Origin: Desulforegulaceae bacterium
Lineage (GTDB): Bacteria > Desulfobacterota > Desulfobacteria > Desulfobacterales > JACKCP01
Length of the DNA stretch: 64,000 nt
Assembly: GCA_034006035.1 (NCBI GenBank)
Contig: JAVETN010000011.1
Span: 26,854 to 90,853 of the forward strand
Direction of reading: 5' to 3'
The notes under the pieces were generated by a model. The model saw only the letters and a program-made list of their open reading frames with translations, was not told where the DNA came from and did no database searches. The stretch's first letter is position 1. Each line of letters starts with the position of its first letter. A program made the translations under genes and the position numbers. This document shows positions 36,146 to 45,910 of the stretch, in pieces.

Positions 36146-37408
36146 TTAAACAAAAATATTATTTTTATCAAAAGCCTCAATTATTTTTCCAGAAAGGTAA
36201 ATTGAGCCGGCCGCACAAATAAGATCGTCTTTTGATGCAATTTTTATTGCTTTTAAACAGGCTTTTACGGGGTCAGGTTCAAGAAAAGAATTGATTTTTG
36301 TTAAGTTTTTAAGCTCAATTGGATTCAATGCTCTTGGAGAATCGGGTTTTGTAAATATAAAGGTTTTGGCTAAAGGCTCAAGAATTTTTAGGTTTTTCAA
36401 ATAATCCTTGTCATTTAAAGATCCAAAAACAAAAATTATCTTTTTATTTTTATCCCTAAGAAAGTTTCTTAAAGCTCTTGATGAATCGGGATTATGTGCA
36501 CAATCTACAATAAACTCAGGTGAGTTTAAAATTTTTTCAAGCCTTCCTCTCCATTTGGTTTTTTTAATTCCATCTTCAATCTGGTGTTTTTTTATCTTAA
36601 ATATTTCAGGATAAAATTCATTTAATTTAAGACAGGCAAATGCGGCAAGACCTGAGTTTATTATTTGATGCATTCCTGGAAGATGAGGCTTGAGTTCTAA
36701 GTTATTAATATGATTAAGAAAAAAACTTCCATTGAGTTTTTCAATTTTAAAGTCTTTGTTTATTGCAAATAGGTCAGAATTGTTTTTTATGGCTTTTTCA
36801 CTTATGATTTTAAGAACTTTTGGGTTGGTTTCTCCTGTAATTACAGGGATGTTTTTTTTTATTATACCTGACTTTTCATAAGCGATAAGTTCAATTTTAT
36901 TTCCAAGAAAATCCAGATGATCCATAGTTACATTGGTAATTATTGACAAGTGGGGAATGATAAGATTAGTTGAGTCAAACTTTCCCCCCATTCCTGTTTC
37001 AATTACTGCTGCTTCAACCTTGTTTTCTTCAAAATATTTAAAAGCAAGAGCTGTGGTAAATTCAAAAAAAGTCGATTTTCTTTTTCCTGTATCATTTTTT
37101 TCTATTAGATCAAAAAGCCTGACTAAAGATTTGTTTTCTATCATCTTTCCGCAAATTTTAATTCTTTCTTTGAAATCATAAAGATGAGGAGAGGTGTAAA
37201 GACCTGTTTTTAAGCCGTATTCTTCTAAAACTTTTGCAATATATGAAGCTGTGGAACCTTTGCCGTTGGTACCTGAAATATGAATACTTATAAAGCTGGT
37301 TTGGGGATTGTTTAAATTTTGGAGGAGATTTTTGGTTACCTCAAGTCCTGGTTTAATTCCAGAGGCTGTTTTTGAAAAAAGTAAGTTTAGTTTAGAATTA
37401 ATGTCCAT
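36146..37408 (-). CDS. folC: Bifunctional folylpolyglutamate/dihydrofolate synthase
   Basis: 420 residues of the Mur-ligase-like FolC family. P-loop ISGTNGKGSTASYIAKVL, YTSPHLYDFKERI, ETGMGGKFDSTN, ITNVTMDHLDFLG and the C-terminal-domain entry VDCAHNPDSSRAL are seen. It adds glutamate to folate and may also make dihydrofolate. No strong ribosome-binding site precedes the ATG. It is the last gene of the minus-strand group rpsU-folC, although a terminator separates it from rpsU. Confidence 0.94.
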   Translation of the reverse strand: MDINSKLNLLFSKTASGIKPGLEVTKNLLQNLNNPQTSFISIHISGTNGKGSTASYIAKVLEEYGLKTGLYTSPHLYDFKERIKICGKMIENKSLVRLFDLIEKNDTGKRKSTFFEFTTALAFKYFEENKVEAAVIETGMGGKFDSTNLIIPHLSIITNVTMDHLDFLGNKIELIAYEKSGIIKKNIPVITGETNPKVLKIISEKAIKNNSDLFAINKDFKIEKLNGSFFLNHINNLELKPHLPGMHQIINSGLAAFACLKLNEFYPEIFKIKKHQIEDGIKKTKWRGRLEKILNSPEFIVDCAHNPDSSRALRNFLRDKNKKIIFVFGSLNDKDYLKNLKILEPLAKTFIFTKPDSPRALNPIELKNLTKINSFLEPDPVKACLKAIKIASKDDLICAAGSIYLSGKIIEAFDKNNIFV

Positions 37409-37477
37409 AAAAATAAATTTAACTGGTTTTTATATAAATAGAATAAAAATTAAATTCAAAATATTGATTTAATAAAT

Positions 37478-37502
37478 AAAAAAACCCGGCCTTAAGACCG
37501 GG
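37478..37502 (-). terminator. Rho-independent terminator of rpsU
   Basis: On the minus strand CCCGGTC-TTAA-GGCCGGG forms a 7-bp stem with one U-G pair and is followed by seven U. It lies 30 bp beyond the rpsU stop. Confidence 0.8.
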
Positions 37503-37532
37503 CTTTAAAACTTGGACAAAGGATATTTTAAA

Positions 37533-37742
37533 TTATTTTCTAAAACTTCTGCGTTTTGAATCTGCAATACGCTGACGTCTTCTTGCTTCTCGCATTTTAC
37601 GTCTTTTAAGCTCATTTGGCTTTTCAAAATATTTTTTAAGACGAAGACGCTTGAAAAGTCCGTCGTTCTGGATTTTTTTCTTAAGCACTTTAAGCGCTTT
37701 TTCCAGATCTTCATCGTGAACTTTGACTTCGATATCCTTCAA
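37533..37742 (-). CDS. rpsU: 30S ribosomal protein S21, TTG start
   Basis: 69 residues, very basic, with the S21 pattern: an N-terminal strand (KDIEVKVHDEDLEKALKVLKKKIQNDGL), RLRLKKYFEKPNELKRRKMREARRR, and a Lys/Arg-rich tail. AAAGGGG (37751-37757, minus strand) is 8 nt from the TTG at 37742 but abuts the upstream GTG at 37751, so the TTG is preferred. It lies between adk and folC and has its own terminator. Confidence 0.9.
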   Translation of the reverse strand: MKDIEVKVHDEDLEKALKVLKKKIQNDGLFKRLRLKKYFEKPNELKRRKMREARRRQRIADSKRRSFRK

Positions 37743-37811
37743 GTAGATCACCCCTTTACTTAGATTTTTAAAAACTTTAAGGATATACTATAAATTTTTG
37801 AACTATGCAAT

Positions 37812-37837
37812 AAAAAACCGCAGAAAAAATCTGCGGT
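37812..37837 (-). terminator. Rho-independent terminator of adk
   Basis: On the minus strand ACCGCAGA / TCTGCGGT form a perfect 8-bp stem (37817-37824 with 37830-37837) around a 5-nt loop, followed by a run of U. It lies 11 bp after the adk stop. Confidence 0.87.
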
Positions 37838-37847
37838 ATATTTAAAA

Positions 37848-38522
37848 TTAGTCAAGAGCTTTCATAAGTGCTTCTTTAACAGTATCGATTGGTGCATCAC
37901 CTTCAAGAACAACATAATTTGTTTCGCCTTTTTCAGCAAGATCCTTGAAATAGTATGCTGAAGCAAGAGTACCGGTTGTTTCATCATAGTAAATATCATG
38001 ACGCTTGTTGATTGCTGATTCATCCTGGTCATCGGCACGTGTTGAAAGAGCACCTCCGCAAACTCTGCACTTATCGCCGTTGGGCTTGATTGCATCAATG
38101 TTTACATTGTTTGGATGTCCGTTGTCATTTTCACAAAGTCTTCTGCCCATGATTCTTCCCTTGGCAATTTCTCTGTCAAGTTTGATTTCAACAACATAAT
38201 CAACCTTCATATTTTCTGCTTTAAGAGCCTCATCAAGTTTTTCAGCCTGCACCTTGTTTCTGGGGAATCCGTCAAGAAGCCATCCGCCTGCATTTTCTGG
38301 CTTTTTAAGGGTGTCAAGGATCATGGGAATGGTTATATCATCAGGAACAAGGTCACCTTTATCAATGAATTCTTTGGCTTTTTTCCCAAGTTCTGTACCG
38401 CCTTTGATGTTTTCACGGAAAATACCGCCTGATTCAATGTGTGAAACTTTGTATTTGTCTTTGATAAGTGAAGCCTGGGTTCCTTTACCCCCACCGTTTG
38501 GTGCAAAAATAAGAATGTTCAT
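37848..38522 (-). CDS. adk: Adenylate kinase, long-LID variant
   Basis: 224 residues; AMP + ATP to 2 ADP. The P-loop region reads FAPNGGGKGTQ with Ala7 where the first Gly of the loop is expected; the AMP-site segment is IESGGIFREN rather than the usual STGDMFR; DGFPR and MGRRLC are normal. The LID (about 125-165) is extended and contains Cys residues (RLCEND, DKCRVCGG), only three of which are close together, so zinc binding is uncertain. The same divergent form occurs, to my knowledge, in other Desulfobacterales, so it is likely functional. GGAG precedes the ATG. Confidence 0.93.
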   Translation of the reverse strand: MNILIFAPNGGGKGTQASLIKDKYKVSHIESGGIFRENIKGGTELGKKAKEFIDKGDLVPDDITIPMILDTLKKPENAGGWLLDGFPRNKVQAEKLDEALKAENMKVDYVVEIKLDREIAKGRIMGRRLCENDNGHPNNVNIDAIKPNGDKCRVCGGALSTRADDQDESAINKRHDIYYDETTGTLASAYYFKDLAEKGETNYVVLEGDAPIDTVKEALMKALD

Positions 38523-38985
38523 AATTTCTCCTTTTTTGAATATAATGTTTTATACTTACAAATTGTTTTAAAATTAATTTAGTTTTTGAGCTGATAATTT
38601 AAACTTATTATCCAAAATAGCCCTTGTTGTCATTTTTTTGCTAAAAGTTTTGCCAGAAAACATTTAGAGCTCAGGTTAAAAAAACTAATAGGATAAGTTT
38701 TTTTGTCAACTAAGATTTAACTAGTAACATATATTAGGTTTTAATAATCTTGTAAATGTATTATTGACAGTTTCATTTTTATCTGAATAATTATGAATAT
38801 GTTGTGTTTGTTTTAATTTTTGGTTATTCTTACCTTAATTTTTCAAAAACACAGTCTTTTTAAAATCCTTTTGTATGCTTTTGTTAAGTCAGTTCGAATA
38901 AAAAAATAAAAAAATTCTTGCAATGGAGCGAAATTATAGTATTAAAACCTGTTAACTTTAATAAGCTGCATCAGGGAGGATTTTT
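38523..38985. other. 463-bp divergent non-coding region between adk and coaE
   Basis: AT-rich, with no open frame worth reporting on either strand and no RNA gene recognised. It must hold the promoters of adk (minus) and coaE (plus). One good candidate for the plus strand is listed separately. Confidence 0.6.
38764..38791 (+). promoter_or_regulatory. Candidate sigma70 promoter upstream of coaE
   Basis: A consensus TTGACA (38764-38769) and AATAAT (38786-38791) with a 16-bp spacer. It is about 190 bp before the coaE start, so it would give a long leader. Confidence 0.4.
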
Positions 38986-39576
38986 TTGGTTCGCATAGGA
39001 TTGACCGGCGGACCCGGCAGCGGGAAGTCTACTGTTGCTAAAATTTTCAAGAGTAAAAACATAGCATTTTCAGATCTGGATTATCTTTCCAGGGTTGCTG
39101 TAGAACCCGGCCGGCCTGCATTTAACAAAATAGTTGAACACTTTGGAAAATCTTCAGTCAGTAAATCAGGGGGGCTTGACAGGGCTTTTTTGAGAGACAG
39201 GCTGATAAAAAATCCAGGGGATAAAAAAATTTTGGAAGACTTGATTCACCCTGAGGTATTTAGGCTTCTTTCTTATGAAGAAGAAAAACACCTTAAGGCA
39301 GGGGAAAAGTTTTTTTGCGTGGAAGCTCCTTTGCTTTTTGAAGCAGGAATGCAAGATTTTTTTGACTTTATTGTTACTGTATACTGCTCCAAAAAATTAC
39401 AGATTAAGCGAGTAATGGAAAGGGATGGCCAGTCATATCAAAGTGCAAAAGGTCTTGTTAATTCACAAATTCCTCTTGATAAAAAAGCAAGTGATTCTGA
39501 TTTTGTTATTTATAATGAATTGGGAATTGAAGAGCTTGAAAAACAAGTTGCAATTATTCTAAAAGAGCTGAATTAA
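38986..39576 (+). CDS. coaE: Dephospho-CoA kinase, TTG start
   Basis: 196 residues; last step of coenzyme A synthesis. P-loop LTGGPGSGKSTVA, SDLDYLSR (usual DAD/D motif as DLD), LIHPEVFRLL and EAPLLFEAGM are characteristic. The start codon is TTG with a strong GGGAGG (38973-38978) 7 nt upstream. It stands before rho with its own upstream promoter region. Confidence 0.93.
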   Translation: MVRIGLTGGPGSGKSTVAKIFKSKNIAFSDLDYLSRVAVEPGRPAFNKIVEHFGKSSVSKSGGLDRAFLRDRLIKNPGDKKILEDLIHPEVFRLLSYEEEKHLKAGEKFFCVEAPLLFEAGMQDFFDFIVTVYCSKKLQIKRVMERDGQSYQSAKGLVNSQIPLDKKASDSDFVIYNELGIEELEKQVAIILKELN

Positions 39577-39580
39577 ACCC

Positions 39581-39609
39581 TTGACTTTGTTTAGTAACTA
39601 ATTTAATTA
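39581..39609 (+). promoter_or_regulatory. Candidate sigma70 promoter of rho
   Basis: TTGACT (39581-39586) and TAATTA (39604-39609) with a 17-bp spacer. It leaves a leader of about 140 nt before the rho ATG, a length compatible with the autogenous attenuation known for rho in other bacteria (inference). Confidence 0.38.
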
Positions 39610-39757
39610 TATTGGATAACCTGCCGTACAATAGGCTCTTCCTGACAATTAAATTCATCAGAAAAGCAAATGGTATTATAAAGAAACATCCTTGTGTTGA
39701 AACAATCCGCAATTAAATTATTAAAAAAATATATTATTAATCTTATTAGGTGATTAA

Positions 39758-41062
39758 ATGAAATCTACTAAAACCAACGGGCAAAAGAAGCAGTCTTTAA
39801 AAAAAATAGACTCAGTGAATCTTTCCTCTCTTAAGAAAATGACTGTGGCAGATCTTGCCTCCATGGCTAAAAACTACGGAATAGACTGTCCTGCAGGAAT
39901 GCTTAAGCAGGAGCTTATCTTTGCTCTCCTTCAGCATCATATTGATAAAAACGGAGCAATATACGGAGAGGGGACTTTGGAAGTCCTTCCTGACGGTTTC
40001 GGCTTTTTAAGGGCTCCGGACTACAACTATCTCCCCGGACCTGACGACATTTATGTTTCCCCGTCCCAGATCAGAAAATTTAACTTAAGAACCGGGGATA
40101 CAGTTTCTGGGCAGATTAGGCAGCCAAAGGATACTGAAAGATATTTCGCCCTTTTAAAAGTAGAAGCAATAAATTATGAAGATCCTAATATAGCAAGAGA
40201 AAAAACACTTTTTGATAATCTCACTCCCCTTTATCCAGATGTAAAAATCAACCTTGAATCAAGAAAAGACAATTATTCAATGAGAATAATGGATCTTTTA
40301 GCCCCGATTGGTTTTGGGCAAAGAGGCCTTATAGTTTCTCCTCCAAGAGCTGGAAAGACTGTTCTTCTACAGAATATAGCAAATAGTATAATCGCCCATC
40401 ACAAGAATGTGATCCCAATGGTTCTTCTTATTGATGAAAGGCCCGAGGAAGTAACAGATATGGCCAGGAATGTTAAAGCTGAGGTTATAAGCTCCACTTT
40501 TGATGAGCCTGCAGAAAGACATGTTCAGGTAGCCGAGATGGTTATTGAAAAAGCAAAAAGGCTTGTTGAGCACAAAAAAGATGTTGTTATTCTTTTAGAT
40601 TCAGTCACAAGGCTTGCCAGGGCTTACAACTCTGTGATACCACCAAGCGGAAAAGTATTATCTGGAGGGGTTGATTCCAATGCTCTGCACAGACCTAAAA
40701 GATTTTTTGGTGCCGCAAGAAATGTTGAAGAAGGCGGCAGCCTCACAATTATAGCCACTGCTCTGATTGATACAGGCAGCAGGATGGATGAGGTTATTTT
40801 TGAAGAATTCAAGGGAACAGGTAATATGGAAATAGTTCTTGATAGAAAGCTTGCAGACAGAAGAGTGTACCCTGCAATTGATATTAAAAAGTCAGGAACA
40901 CGAAAAGAAGATCTTCTCCTTGATAAGAATATACTTAACAGGGTATGGATATTAAGAAAATTGCTTGCCAACCTAAATAGTGTTGACAGCATGGAATTTT
41001 TGATTGATAAAATGGGCGGCACTTCAAGTAATGAAGAATTTTTGGAGTCAATGAACGCTTAG
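39758..41062 (+). CDS. rho: Transcription termination factor Rho
   Basis: 434 residues. An N-terminal Lys-rich leader of about 25 residues, then the Rho N-domain ([18 protein letters not shown]), the RNA-binding cold-shock domain ([37 protein letters not shown]) and the RecA-like ATPase with Walker [12 protein letters not shown], Walker [18 protein letters not shown]-loop and R-loop [36 protein letters not shown] precedes the ATG. rpmE follows in the common rho-rpmE order. Confidence 0.97.
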   Translation: MKSTKTNGQKKQSLKKIDSVNLSSLKKMTVADLASMAKNYGIDCPAGMLKQELIFALLQHHIDKNGAIYGEGTLEVLPDGFGFLRAPDYNYLPGPDDIYVSPSQIRKFNLRTGDTVSGQIRQPKDTERYFALLKVEAINYEDPNIAREKTLFDNLTPLYPDVKINLESRKDNYSMRIMDLLAPIGFGQRGLIVSPPRAGKTVLLQNIANSIIAHHKNVIPMVLLIDERPEEVTDMARNVKAEVISSTFDEPAERHVQVAEMVIEKAKRLVEHKKDVVILLDSVTRLARAYNSVIPPSGKVLSGGVDSNALHRPKRFFGAARNVEEGGSLTIIATALIDTGSRMDEVIFEEFKGTGNMEIVLDRKLADRRVYPAIDIKKSGTRKEDLLLDKNILNRVWILRKLLANLNSVDSMEFLIDKMGGTSSNEEFLESMNA

Positions 41063-41130
41063 TGATTGTTCAAACAATTGTATTTGTTCAATTACTCTTT
41101 TAAAAAATAAAGTGATACAGGAGAGAGAAA

Positions 41131-41352
41131 ATGAAGCAGGGAATTCATCCTGAATATGAAAAAACATCTATAACATGTGCCTGTGGCCATGTTTTTGAAG
41201 TGGGAGCAACAAAAAAAGATATGAACGTTGAGATTTGCTCAAAATGTCATCCTTTTTTTACAGGAAAGCAGAAACTTGTTGATACCGAAGGGCGTGTGGA
41301 TAGATTTAGAAAGAAATTCGGCGATTACAAGGAGAAGCTAGGTAAGAAGTAA
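41131..41352 (+). CDS. rpmE: 50S ribosomal protein L31
   Basis: 73 residues, the zinc-binding (C+) form with Cys16, Cys18, Cys36 and Cys39 (TCACGHVFE and [16 protein letters not shown]). It starts with [15 protein letters not shown], close to the family consensus. AGGAGAG precedes the ATG. A terminator follows. Confidence 0.97.
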   Translation: MKQGIHPEYEKTSITCACGHVFEVGATKKDMNVEICSKCHPFFTGKQKLVDTEGRVDRFRKKFGDYKEKLGKK

Positions 41353-41373
41353 ACTTTTTTGCTAAATTTCAGA

Positions 41374-41416
41374 AAAAGCGTTTCCTTTTTTTATAAAAGA
41401 ACGCTTTTGTTTTTTT
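41374..41416 (+). terminator. Rho-independent terminator of rho-rpmE
   Basis: AAAAGCGTT (41374-41382) and AACGCTTTT (41400-41408) form a perfect 9-bp stem around a 17-nt loop, followed by G and seven T. It ends 15 bp before the prfA start. Confidence 0.8.
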
Positions 41417-41431
41417 ATGGGTATCTAAATT

Positions 41432-42502
41432 ATGTATGAAAAACTTGAAGGTGTTTTGGACAGGTTCGAGAAGCTCGAGCAGTTATTGAGTGATCCTGAT
41501 GTTATTAAAGACAGGGACAGCTACCAGAAATATATGAAAGAGCATGGAGAGCTTATATCTCTTGTTGATAAGTACAAAGAGTATAAGGAGATTGATTCTG
41601 AAATAGCTGAACACAAAGAGCTTACAAAAGATGAAGATCTCGAAATTCGGGAGCTTGCCTATGAAGGACTTCCTGATCTTGAGGAAGAAAAGGAAAAAAT
41701 TGCTAAAGAGCTGAAAATACTTTTGGTTCCAACAGATCCCAATGATTCAAAAGACGTTATTCTTGAAATAAGGGCAGGAACTGGGGGAGATGAGGCCGGT
41801 CTTTTTGCGGCTGATCTTTTTAAGATGTATACAAAGTATTCAGAATCCAAAAATATGAAAATTGAAATAATGGACTCCAGTTTTTCAGGTGCAGGTGGTT
41901 TTAAGGAAGTTATTGCCCATGTTAAAGGGAAAAATGCCTATAGAACTTTCAAGTATGAAAGCGGTACCCATAGAGTTCAAAGAGTTCCCACAACTGAAAC
42001 CCAGGGAAGAATTCATACCTCTGCTGTTACTGTGGCTGTTTTGCCCGAAGCTGAGGATGTTGATCTGCGGATAGATCCTTCAGATTTAAGAGTTGATTAT
42101 TTCAGGGCAACAGGTCCTGGAGGGCAGTCTGTAAATACAACAGACTCTGCAGTTCGCATCACTCATTTGCCCACAGGAGTTGTTTCCACCTGTCAGGATC
42201 AAAAATCACAGCATAAGAATAAAGAAAAGGCCATGAAGGTTTTGAAGGCCAGAATTCTTGATGTAATGATTTCAGAACAAAACGAAAAAAGATCTCTTGA
42301 TAGAAAAGAACAGGTAGGAACAGGTGACAGGAGCGGGAGAATCCGTACTTATAATTTCCCCCAGGGAAGAGTTACTGATCACAGGATAAATCTTACACTT
42401 TATAAAATTGAACAGATAATGGAAGGGGAGCTTGACCCTTTGACAGATGCACTTTTAGCTCATTATAATGCAAAGGCTTTGCAAGATGAGCAGCAATCAT
42501 AA
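41432..42502 (+). CDS. prfA: Peptide chain release factor 1
   Basis: 356 residues. The class I release-factor GGQ motif ([20 protein letters not shown]) that triggers peptidyl-tRNA hydrolysis and the RF1-type recognition region ([19 protein letters not shown], containing the PxT-type tripeptide PTT) are present; RF1 reads UAA and UAG. Domain 1 is the acidic N-terminal helix bundle. The stop lies inside the prmC start region, so the enzyme that methylates this GGQ is translated in tandem. Confidence 0.96.
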   Translation: MYEKLEGVLDRFEKLEQLLSDPDVIKDRDSYQKYMKEHGELISLVDKYKEYKEIDSEIAEHKELTKDEDLEIRELAYEGLPDLEEEKEKIAKELKILLVPTDPNDSKDVILEIRAGTGGDEAGLFAADLFKMYTKYSESKNMKIEIMDSSFSGAGGFKEVIAHVKGKNAYRTFKYESGTHRVQRVPTTETQGRIHTSAVTVAVLPEAEDVDLRIDPSDLRVDYFRATGPGGQSVNTTDSAVRITHLPTGVVSTCQDQKSQHKNKEKAMKVLKARILDVMISEQNEKRSLDRKEQVGTGDRSGRIRTYNFPQGRVTDHRINLTLYKIEQIMEGELDPLTDALLAHYNAKALQDEQQS

Positions 42503-43379
42503 GGTGAAAACATCAGAGGTCTGGACAATTTCAAAAATTTTAAGCTGGACTGAATCATATTTTAAGTCAAAAGATATTGAGTCTCCAAGGCTTGGGGCTG
42601 AGCTTTTGCTTTGTTCCGCTCTTAAATGCTCTAGAATTGATCTTTACACTAATTTTGAAAAGCCCTTGTCAAACAATGAACTTAAATTGTTCAAGTCCTT
42701 TATCAAAAGAAGAGCAGATTTTGAACCTGTATCATACATAACAAATGAAAAGTCCTTTTTTGATCTTGATTTTTATGTTGATTCCAATGTTTTAATCCCC
42801 CGTCCTGATACTGAAAAACTTATTGAAGTTGTAATTGAGCTTTATTCGGAGAAAAAAGATGAAAATCTTAAAATCCTTGAGCTTGGCACAGGAAGCGGGA
42901 TAATAGCTGTTTCCCTGGCTAATTATTTTAAAAATTCAAAGATTATAGCTGTTGATATATTTTTGGAAGCTTTAAAAAGAGCCAGAACTAACTCAGAAAA
43001 AAACAAGGTTTTATCAAGAATTTTTTTTCTTAATACAAACTGGTTTTCAGGTATCAGCTTTAAGCATGGTTTTGATCTTATTGTTTCAAATCCACCTTAT
43101 ATTAAAACTTCTGATATTGATTTTCTCCAGCCTGAAATAAGACTTTATGAGCCTGTTTCTGCTCTTGACGGAGGCGAAAACGGCCTTTTATGTGTTGGTG
43201 AAATTATAAAAAAAGCCGATCTTTTTCTGAAAAAAGACGGTTTTTTGGTGATGGAGGCAGGTTTTGATCAAAAACAGGGAATTCAAGCTCTTTCAGGGGA
43301 AAATAAAAATTTAAGTTTTGTTGAAATGGTTAAAGATTACGGTAATAGGGACAGGGTGGCAGTGATAAAAAGACTTTAA
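42486..43379 (+). CDS. prmC: Release factor glutamine methyltransferase
   Basis: About 297 residues. PrmC methylates the Gln of the release-factor GGQ motif. An N-terminal helical domain ([28 protein letters not shown]), then the SAM domain with [15 protein letters not shown] and the N6/glutamine methyltransferase motif SNPPYI. The ATG at 42486 overlaps the prfA end by 17 bases. Confidence 0.94.
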   Translation: MSSNHKVKTSEVWTISKILSWTESYFKSKDIESPRLGAELLLCSALKCSRIDLYTNFEKPLSNNELKLFKSFIKRRADFEPVSYITNEKSFFDLDFYVDSNVLIPRPDTEKLIEVVIELYSEKKDENLKILELGTGSGIIAVSLANYFKNSKIIAVDIFLEALKRARTNSEKNKVLSRIFFLNTNWFSGISFKHGFDLIVSNPPYIKTSDIDFLQPEIRLYEPVSALDGGENGLLCVGEIIKKADLFLKKDGFLVMEAGFDQKQGIQALSGENKNLSFVEMVKDYGNRDRVAVIKRL

Positions 43380-43393
43380 GTTTCACTAGTCTC

Positions 43394-43528
43394 TTGAAAA
43401 TAAATACAATATTTGTTATTAAAAGCTGTTTTACATAAAACACGCATCTTGATTTTTATCCCCGGTGCCGTAATGGTCGGGATAAAAGACGATGGGTGCG
43501 GGTGAACAACCAAACTCAGGAGAAAATT
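43394..43528 (+). promoter_or_regulatory. Promoter and structured 5' leader of rpsB
   Basis: A candidate promoter TTGAAA (43394-43399) / TATTAA (43417-43422), 17-bp spacer, gives a leader of about 100 nt. In it TTTTATCCC (43454-43462) pairs perfectly with GGGATAAAA (43479-43487) around a GC-rich 16-nt loop, followed by the G-rich segment GATGGGTGCGGGTG and AGGAG (43519-43523) before the ATG. The layout is like autoregulatory S2-binding leaders of other bacteria; the binding is inferred. Confidence 0.5.
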
Positions 43529-44374
43529 ATGGCTTACGTATCAATGAGAGATCTGCTTGAAGCAGGAGTGCATTTCGGACATCAGACAAGACGATGGAAT
43601 CCCAAGATGAAACCCTATATATTCGGTGCAAGAAACGGAATATATATTGTTGATCTTCAGCAAACTTTAGAAATGTTTAAAAAAGCATACAGTTTTATTG
43701 AGGAAGTATGTGAAGAAGGTCAAAGTGTTTTATTTGTAGGAACAAAAAGACAATCAAGAGATGTGATTTATGAAGAAGCAAACCGTTGTGAAATGTTCTA
43801 TGTTCAGAACAGATGGCTTGGGGGTATGCTTACAAACTTCAAGACAATGAGAAAAAGTGTTGAAAGACTTAAGTATCTTCATGAAATTGAAAATGACGGA
43901 AGAATTGAGCTTTTCCCAAATAAAGAAAAAATTTTACTTTTAAAGGAAAGAGCTAAGCTTGATTCAAATATTGGCGGTATTCAGAATATGAGAAACCTTC
44001 CAGGAGCAGTTTTTGTAATTGATCCAAAAAATGAATCAATTGCAGTGAAAGAGGCAAACAAACTGAATATTCCTGTGGTGGCCCTTGTTGATACCAATTG
44101 TGATCCTGATGGAATTGATTATATAATTCCGGGTAATGATGATGCTATCCGTTCTATTTCTCTTATTACTTCACAAATTGCCGATGCTTGTATAGAGGGC
44201 AGAAGAAGATATGAGGAAAGAGTTCAGTCTGAATCAGATAAAAACCAAGAGGTGAAATCTGAAAGATCTGCCAATCTTAAGCCTGGGGAAAGAAAAGTTA
44301 TTTCAGAAGGCGAAGATGGCCCCGTTATAGAGGTTGTAAAGAAAAAGAGCTCTCCAGAAGCTTCTGAAGCATAA
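43529..44374 (+). CDS. rpsB: 30S ribosomal protein S2
   Basis: 281 residues. The family motifs [45 protein letters not shown] and [34 protein letters not shown] are complete. It has an acidic/charged C-terminal extension of about 45 residues beyond the conserved core ([17 protein letters not shown] onward). Start fixed by AGGAGA 5 nt upstream of the ATG; an upstream in-frame GTG at 43496 lies in the leader. First gene of the rpsB-tsf-pyrH-frr group. Confidence 0.97.
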   Translation: MAYVSMRDLLEAGVHFGHQTRRWNPKMKPYIFGARNGIYIVDLQQTLEMFKKAYSFIEEVCEEGQSVLFVGTKRQSRDVIYEEANRCEMFYVQNRWLGGMLTNFKTMRKSVERLKYLHEIENDGRIELFPNKEKILLLKERAKLDSNIGGIQNMRNLPGAVFVIDPKNESIAVKEANKLNIPVVALVDTNCDPDGIDYIIPGNDDAIRSISLITSQIADACIEGRRRYEERVQSESDKNQEVKSERSANLKPGERKVISEGEDGPVIEVVKKKSSPEASEA

Positions 44375-44402
44375 TTTATATATAATTAAAGAATTAAATA
44401 AA

Positions 44403-44436
44403 GAATCCGGATATGTTTTACAACAGATCTGGATTC
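44403..44436 (+). terminator. Hairpin after rpsB, possible attenuator
   Basis: GAATCCGGAT (44403-44412) pairs with ATCTGGATTC (44427-44436) with one G-U pair and a 14-nt loop, followed by GTTTTAT. The short T-run suggests partial termination between rpsB and tsf. Confidence 0.45.
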
Positions 44437-44443
44437 GTTTTAT

Positions 44444-44495
44444 AAGCCTGATCGGTATAAGGTTTAATTTGCTAAAAATTGTTTTTATCAGGCTT
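44444..44495 (+). repeat. Second inverted repeat between rpsB and tsf
   Basis: AAGCCTGAT (44444-44452) and AATCAGGCTT-type arm ATCAGGCTT (44487-44495) are perfect 9-bp inverted repeats with a 34-nt loop, followed by a short T-run. It may act with the preceding hairpin to set the rpsB:tsf expression ratio. Confidence 0.4.
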
Positions 44496-44577
44496 TTAGT
44501 GTAAATTTTAATTCTTATTTAGATAGATAGAAAAAAATACTTGTTCAGCATATAAATATAATTAAGGAGATTTTAAT

Positions 44578-45174
44578 ATGGCAGAAATTAGTGCTCAGAT
44601 GGTTAAAGAGCTACGTGATAAAAGCGGTGCAGGAATAATGGACTGTAAGCAGGCCTTGAAGGAATGTGGAGGAGATATAGAAAAATCAGTTGATTTCCTT
44701 CGGACAAAAGGGCTTGCAACAGCTCAGAAAAAAGCTGGAAGAGATGCTTCAGAAGGAAGAATTGAATCATATATCCATATGGGCGGTAAAATCGGGGTTC
44801 TTGTGGAAGTAAATTGTGAAACTGATTTTGTTGCAAAAAATGATGATTTTATTGAGTTTTGTAAAAATTTGGCAATGCATATTGCAGCAAGTGCACCTGA
44901 AGCAATAGTTCCTGAAGATCTTTCTAAAGATTTGTGCGATAGAGAAAGAAAAGTTTATGAAGAGCAGGTAAGGGAAATGGGCAAGCCTGAAAATATTATT
45001 TCCAAAATTGTAGACGGTAAAATGGAAAAATTCTACAAAGATGCCTGCCTTCTAACTCAGCCCTATGTAAAAGATCCTAAGGTTTCAGTACAAGATGTAC
45101 TTACTGAACTTATTGCAAAAATGGGTGAAAATATAGTTGTCAAAAATTTTTCCAGATTCCAGATTGGAGGCTGA
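44578..45174 (+). CDS. tsf: Elongation factor Ts, short form
   Basis: 198 residues, the shorter EF-Ts class with a single core subdomain arrangement. N-terminal UBA-like domain VKELRDKSGAGIMDCKQALKE and the TDFVAKND contact motif for EF-Tu are clear. Nucleotide-exchange factor for EF-Tu. AAGGAG is 8 nt from the ATG. The end is 3 bp before pyrH. Confidence 0.97.
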   Translation: MAEISAQMVKELRDKSGAGIMDCKQALKECGGDIEKSVDFLRTKGLATAQKKAGRDASEGRIESYIHMGGKIGVLVEVNCETDFVAKNDDFIEFCKNLAMHIAASAPEAIVPEDLSKDLCDRERKVYEEQVREMGKPENIISKIVDGKMEKFYKDACLLTQPYVKDPKVSVQDVLTELIAKMGENIVVKNFSRFQIGG

Positions 45175-45177
45175 TAA

Positions 45178-45906
45178 TTGGCTGAACCAAAATTTGGAAG
45201 AGTTCTTCTCAAATTAAGCGGTGAGGCACTTATGGGTGACAAGGGCTATGGTTTATGCCCTGACACCCTTAAATATGTTGCTTCCGAGCTGGAAGAACTT
45301 TACAATAAAAATGTTGAAGTTGCAGTGGTTGTAGGCGGAGGAAACATATTTAGAGGGATTGCAGCAGGAACCTACGGAATGGACAGAGCTCCTGCTGATT
45401 ATATGGGAATGCTTGCAACTGTGATGAATAGCCTGGCATTGCAGAACGCCTTGGAAAGAAGAGGGATTCCCACAAGAGTTCAAAGTGCAATTTTTATGGA
45501 TGAGGTTGCAGAACCCTTTATTTTAAGAAGAGCTGTTAGGCATTTGGAAAAGAAAAGAATAGTGATTTTTGGTGCAGGAACAGGGAGTCCATATTTTACA
45601 ACAGATACAGCAGCAGTATTAAGGGCCCATGAAATTCATGCCCAGATTCTTTTAAAAGCTACAAAGGTTGACGGAGTTTACGATAAGGATCCTGAAGAAA
45701 ATCCTGATGCTGTAATGTATAAAAACCTTACCTATATGGATGTGCTTGAAAAACAGCTTAAAGTTATGGATATGACAGCAATTTCACTTGCCATGGATCA
45801 TGATCTTCCTCTATGTGTTTTTAAATTGAGACAAAAAGGTGCCATTGACAGTATAATTTCGGGAACTCAGGTGGGCACTATCATAAGAAATAACAGCAAA
45901 GGATAA
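45178..45906 (+). CDS. pyrH: Uridylate kinase, TTG start
   Basis: 242 residues; UMP to UDP, amino-acid-kinase fold. [37 protein letters not shown] and [17 protein letters not shown] are characteristic. The start is TTG with GGAGG (45166-45170) 7 nt upstream, inside the end of tsf. frr follows after 4 bp. Confidence 0.96.
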   Translation: MAEPKFGRVLLKLSGEALMGDKGYGLCPDTLKYVASELEELYNKNVEVAVVVGGGNIFRGIAAGTYGMDRAPADYMGMLATVMNSLALQNALERRGIPTRVQSAIFMDEVAEPFILRRAVRHLEKKRIVIFGAGTGSPYFTTDTAAVLRAHEIHAQILLKATKVDGVYDKDPEENPDAVMYKNLTYMDVLEKQLKVMDMTAISLAMDHDLPLCVFKLRQKGAIDSIISGTQVGTIIRNNSKG

Positions 45907-45910
45907 GACT

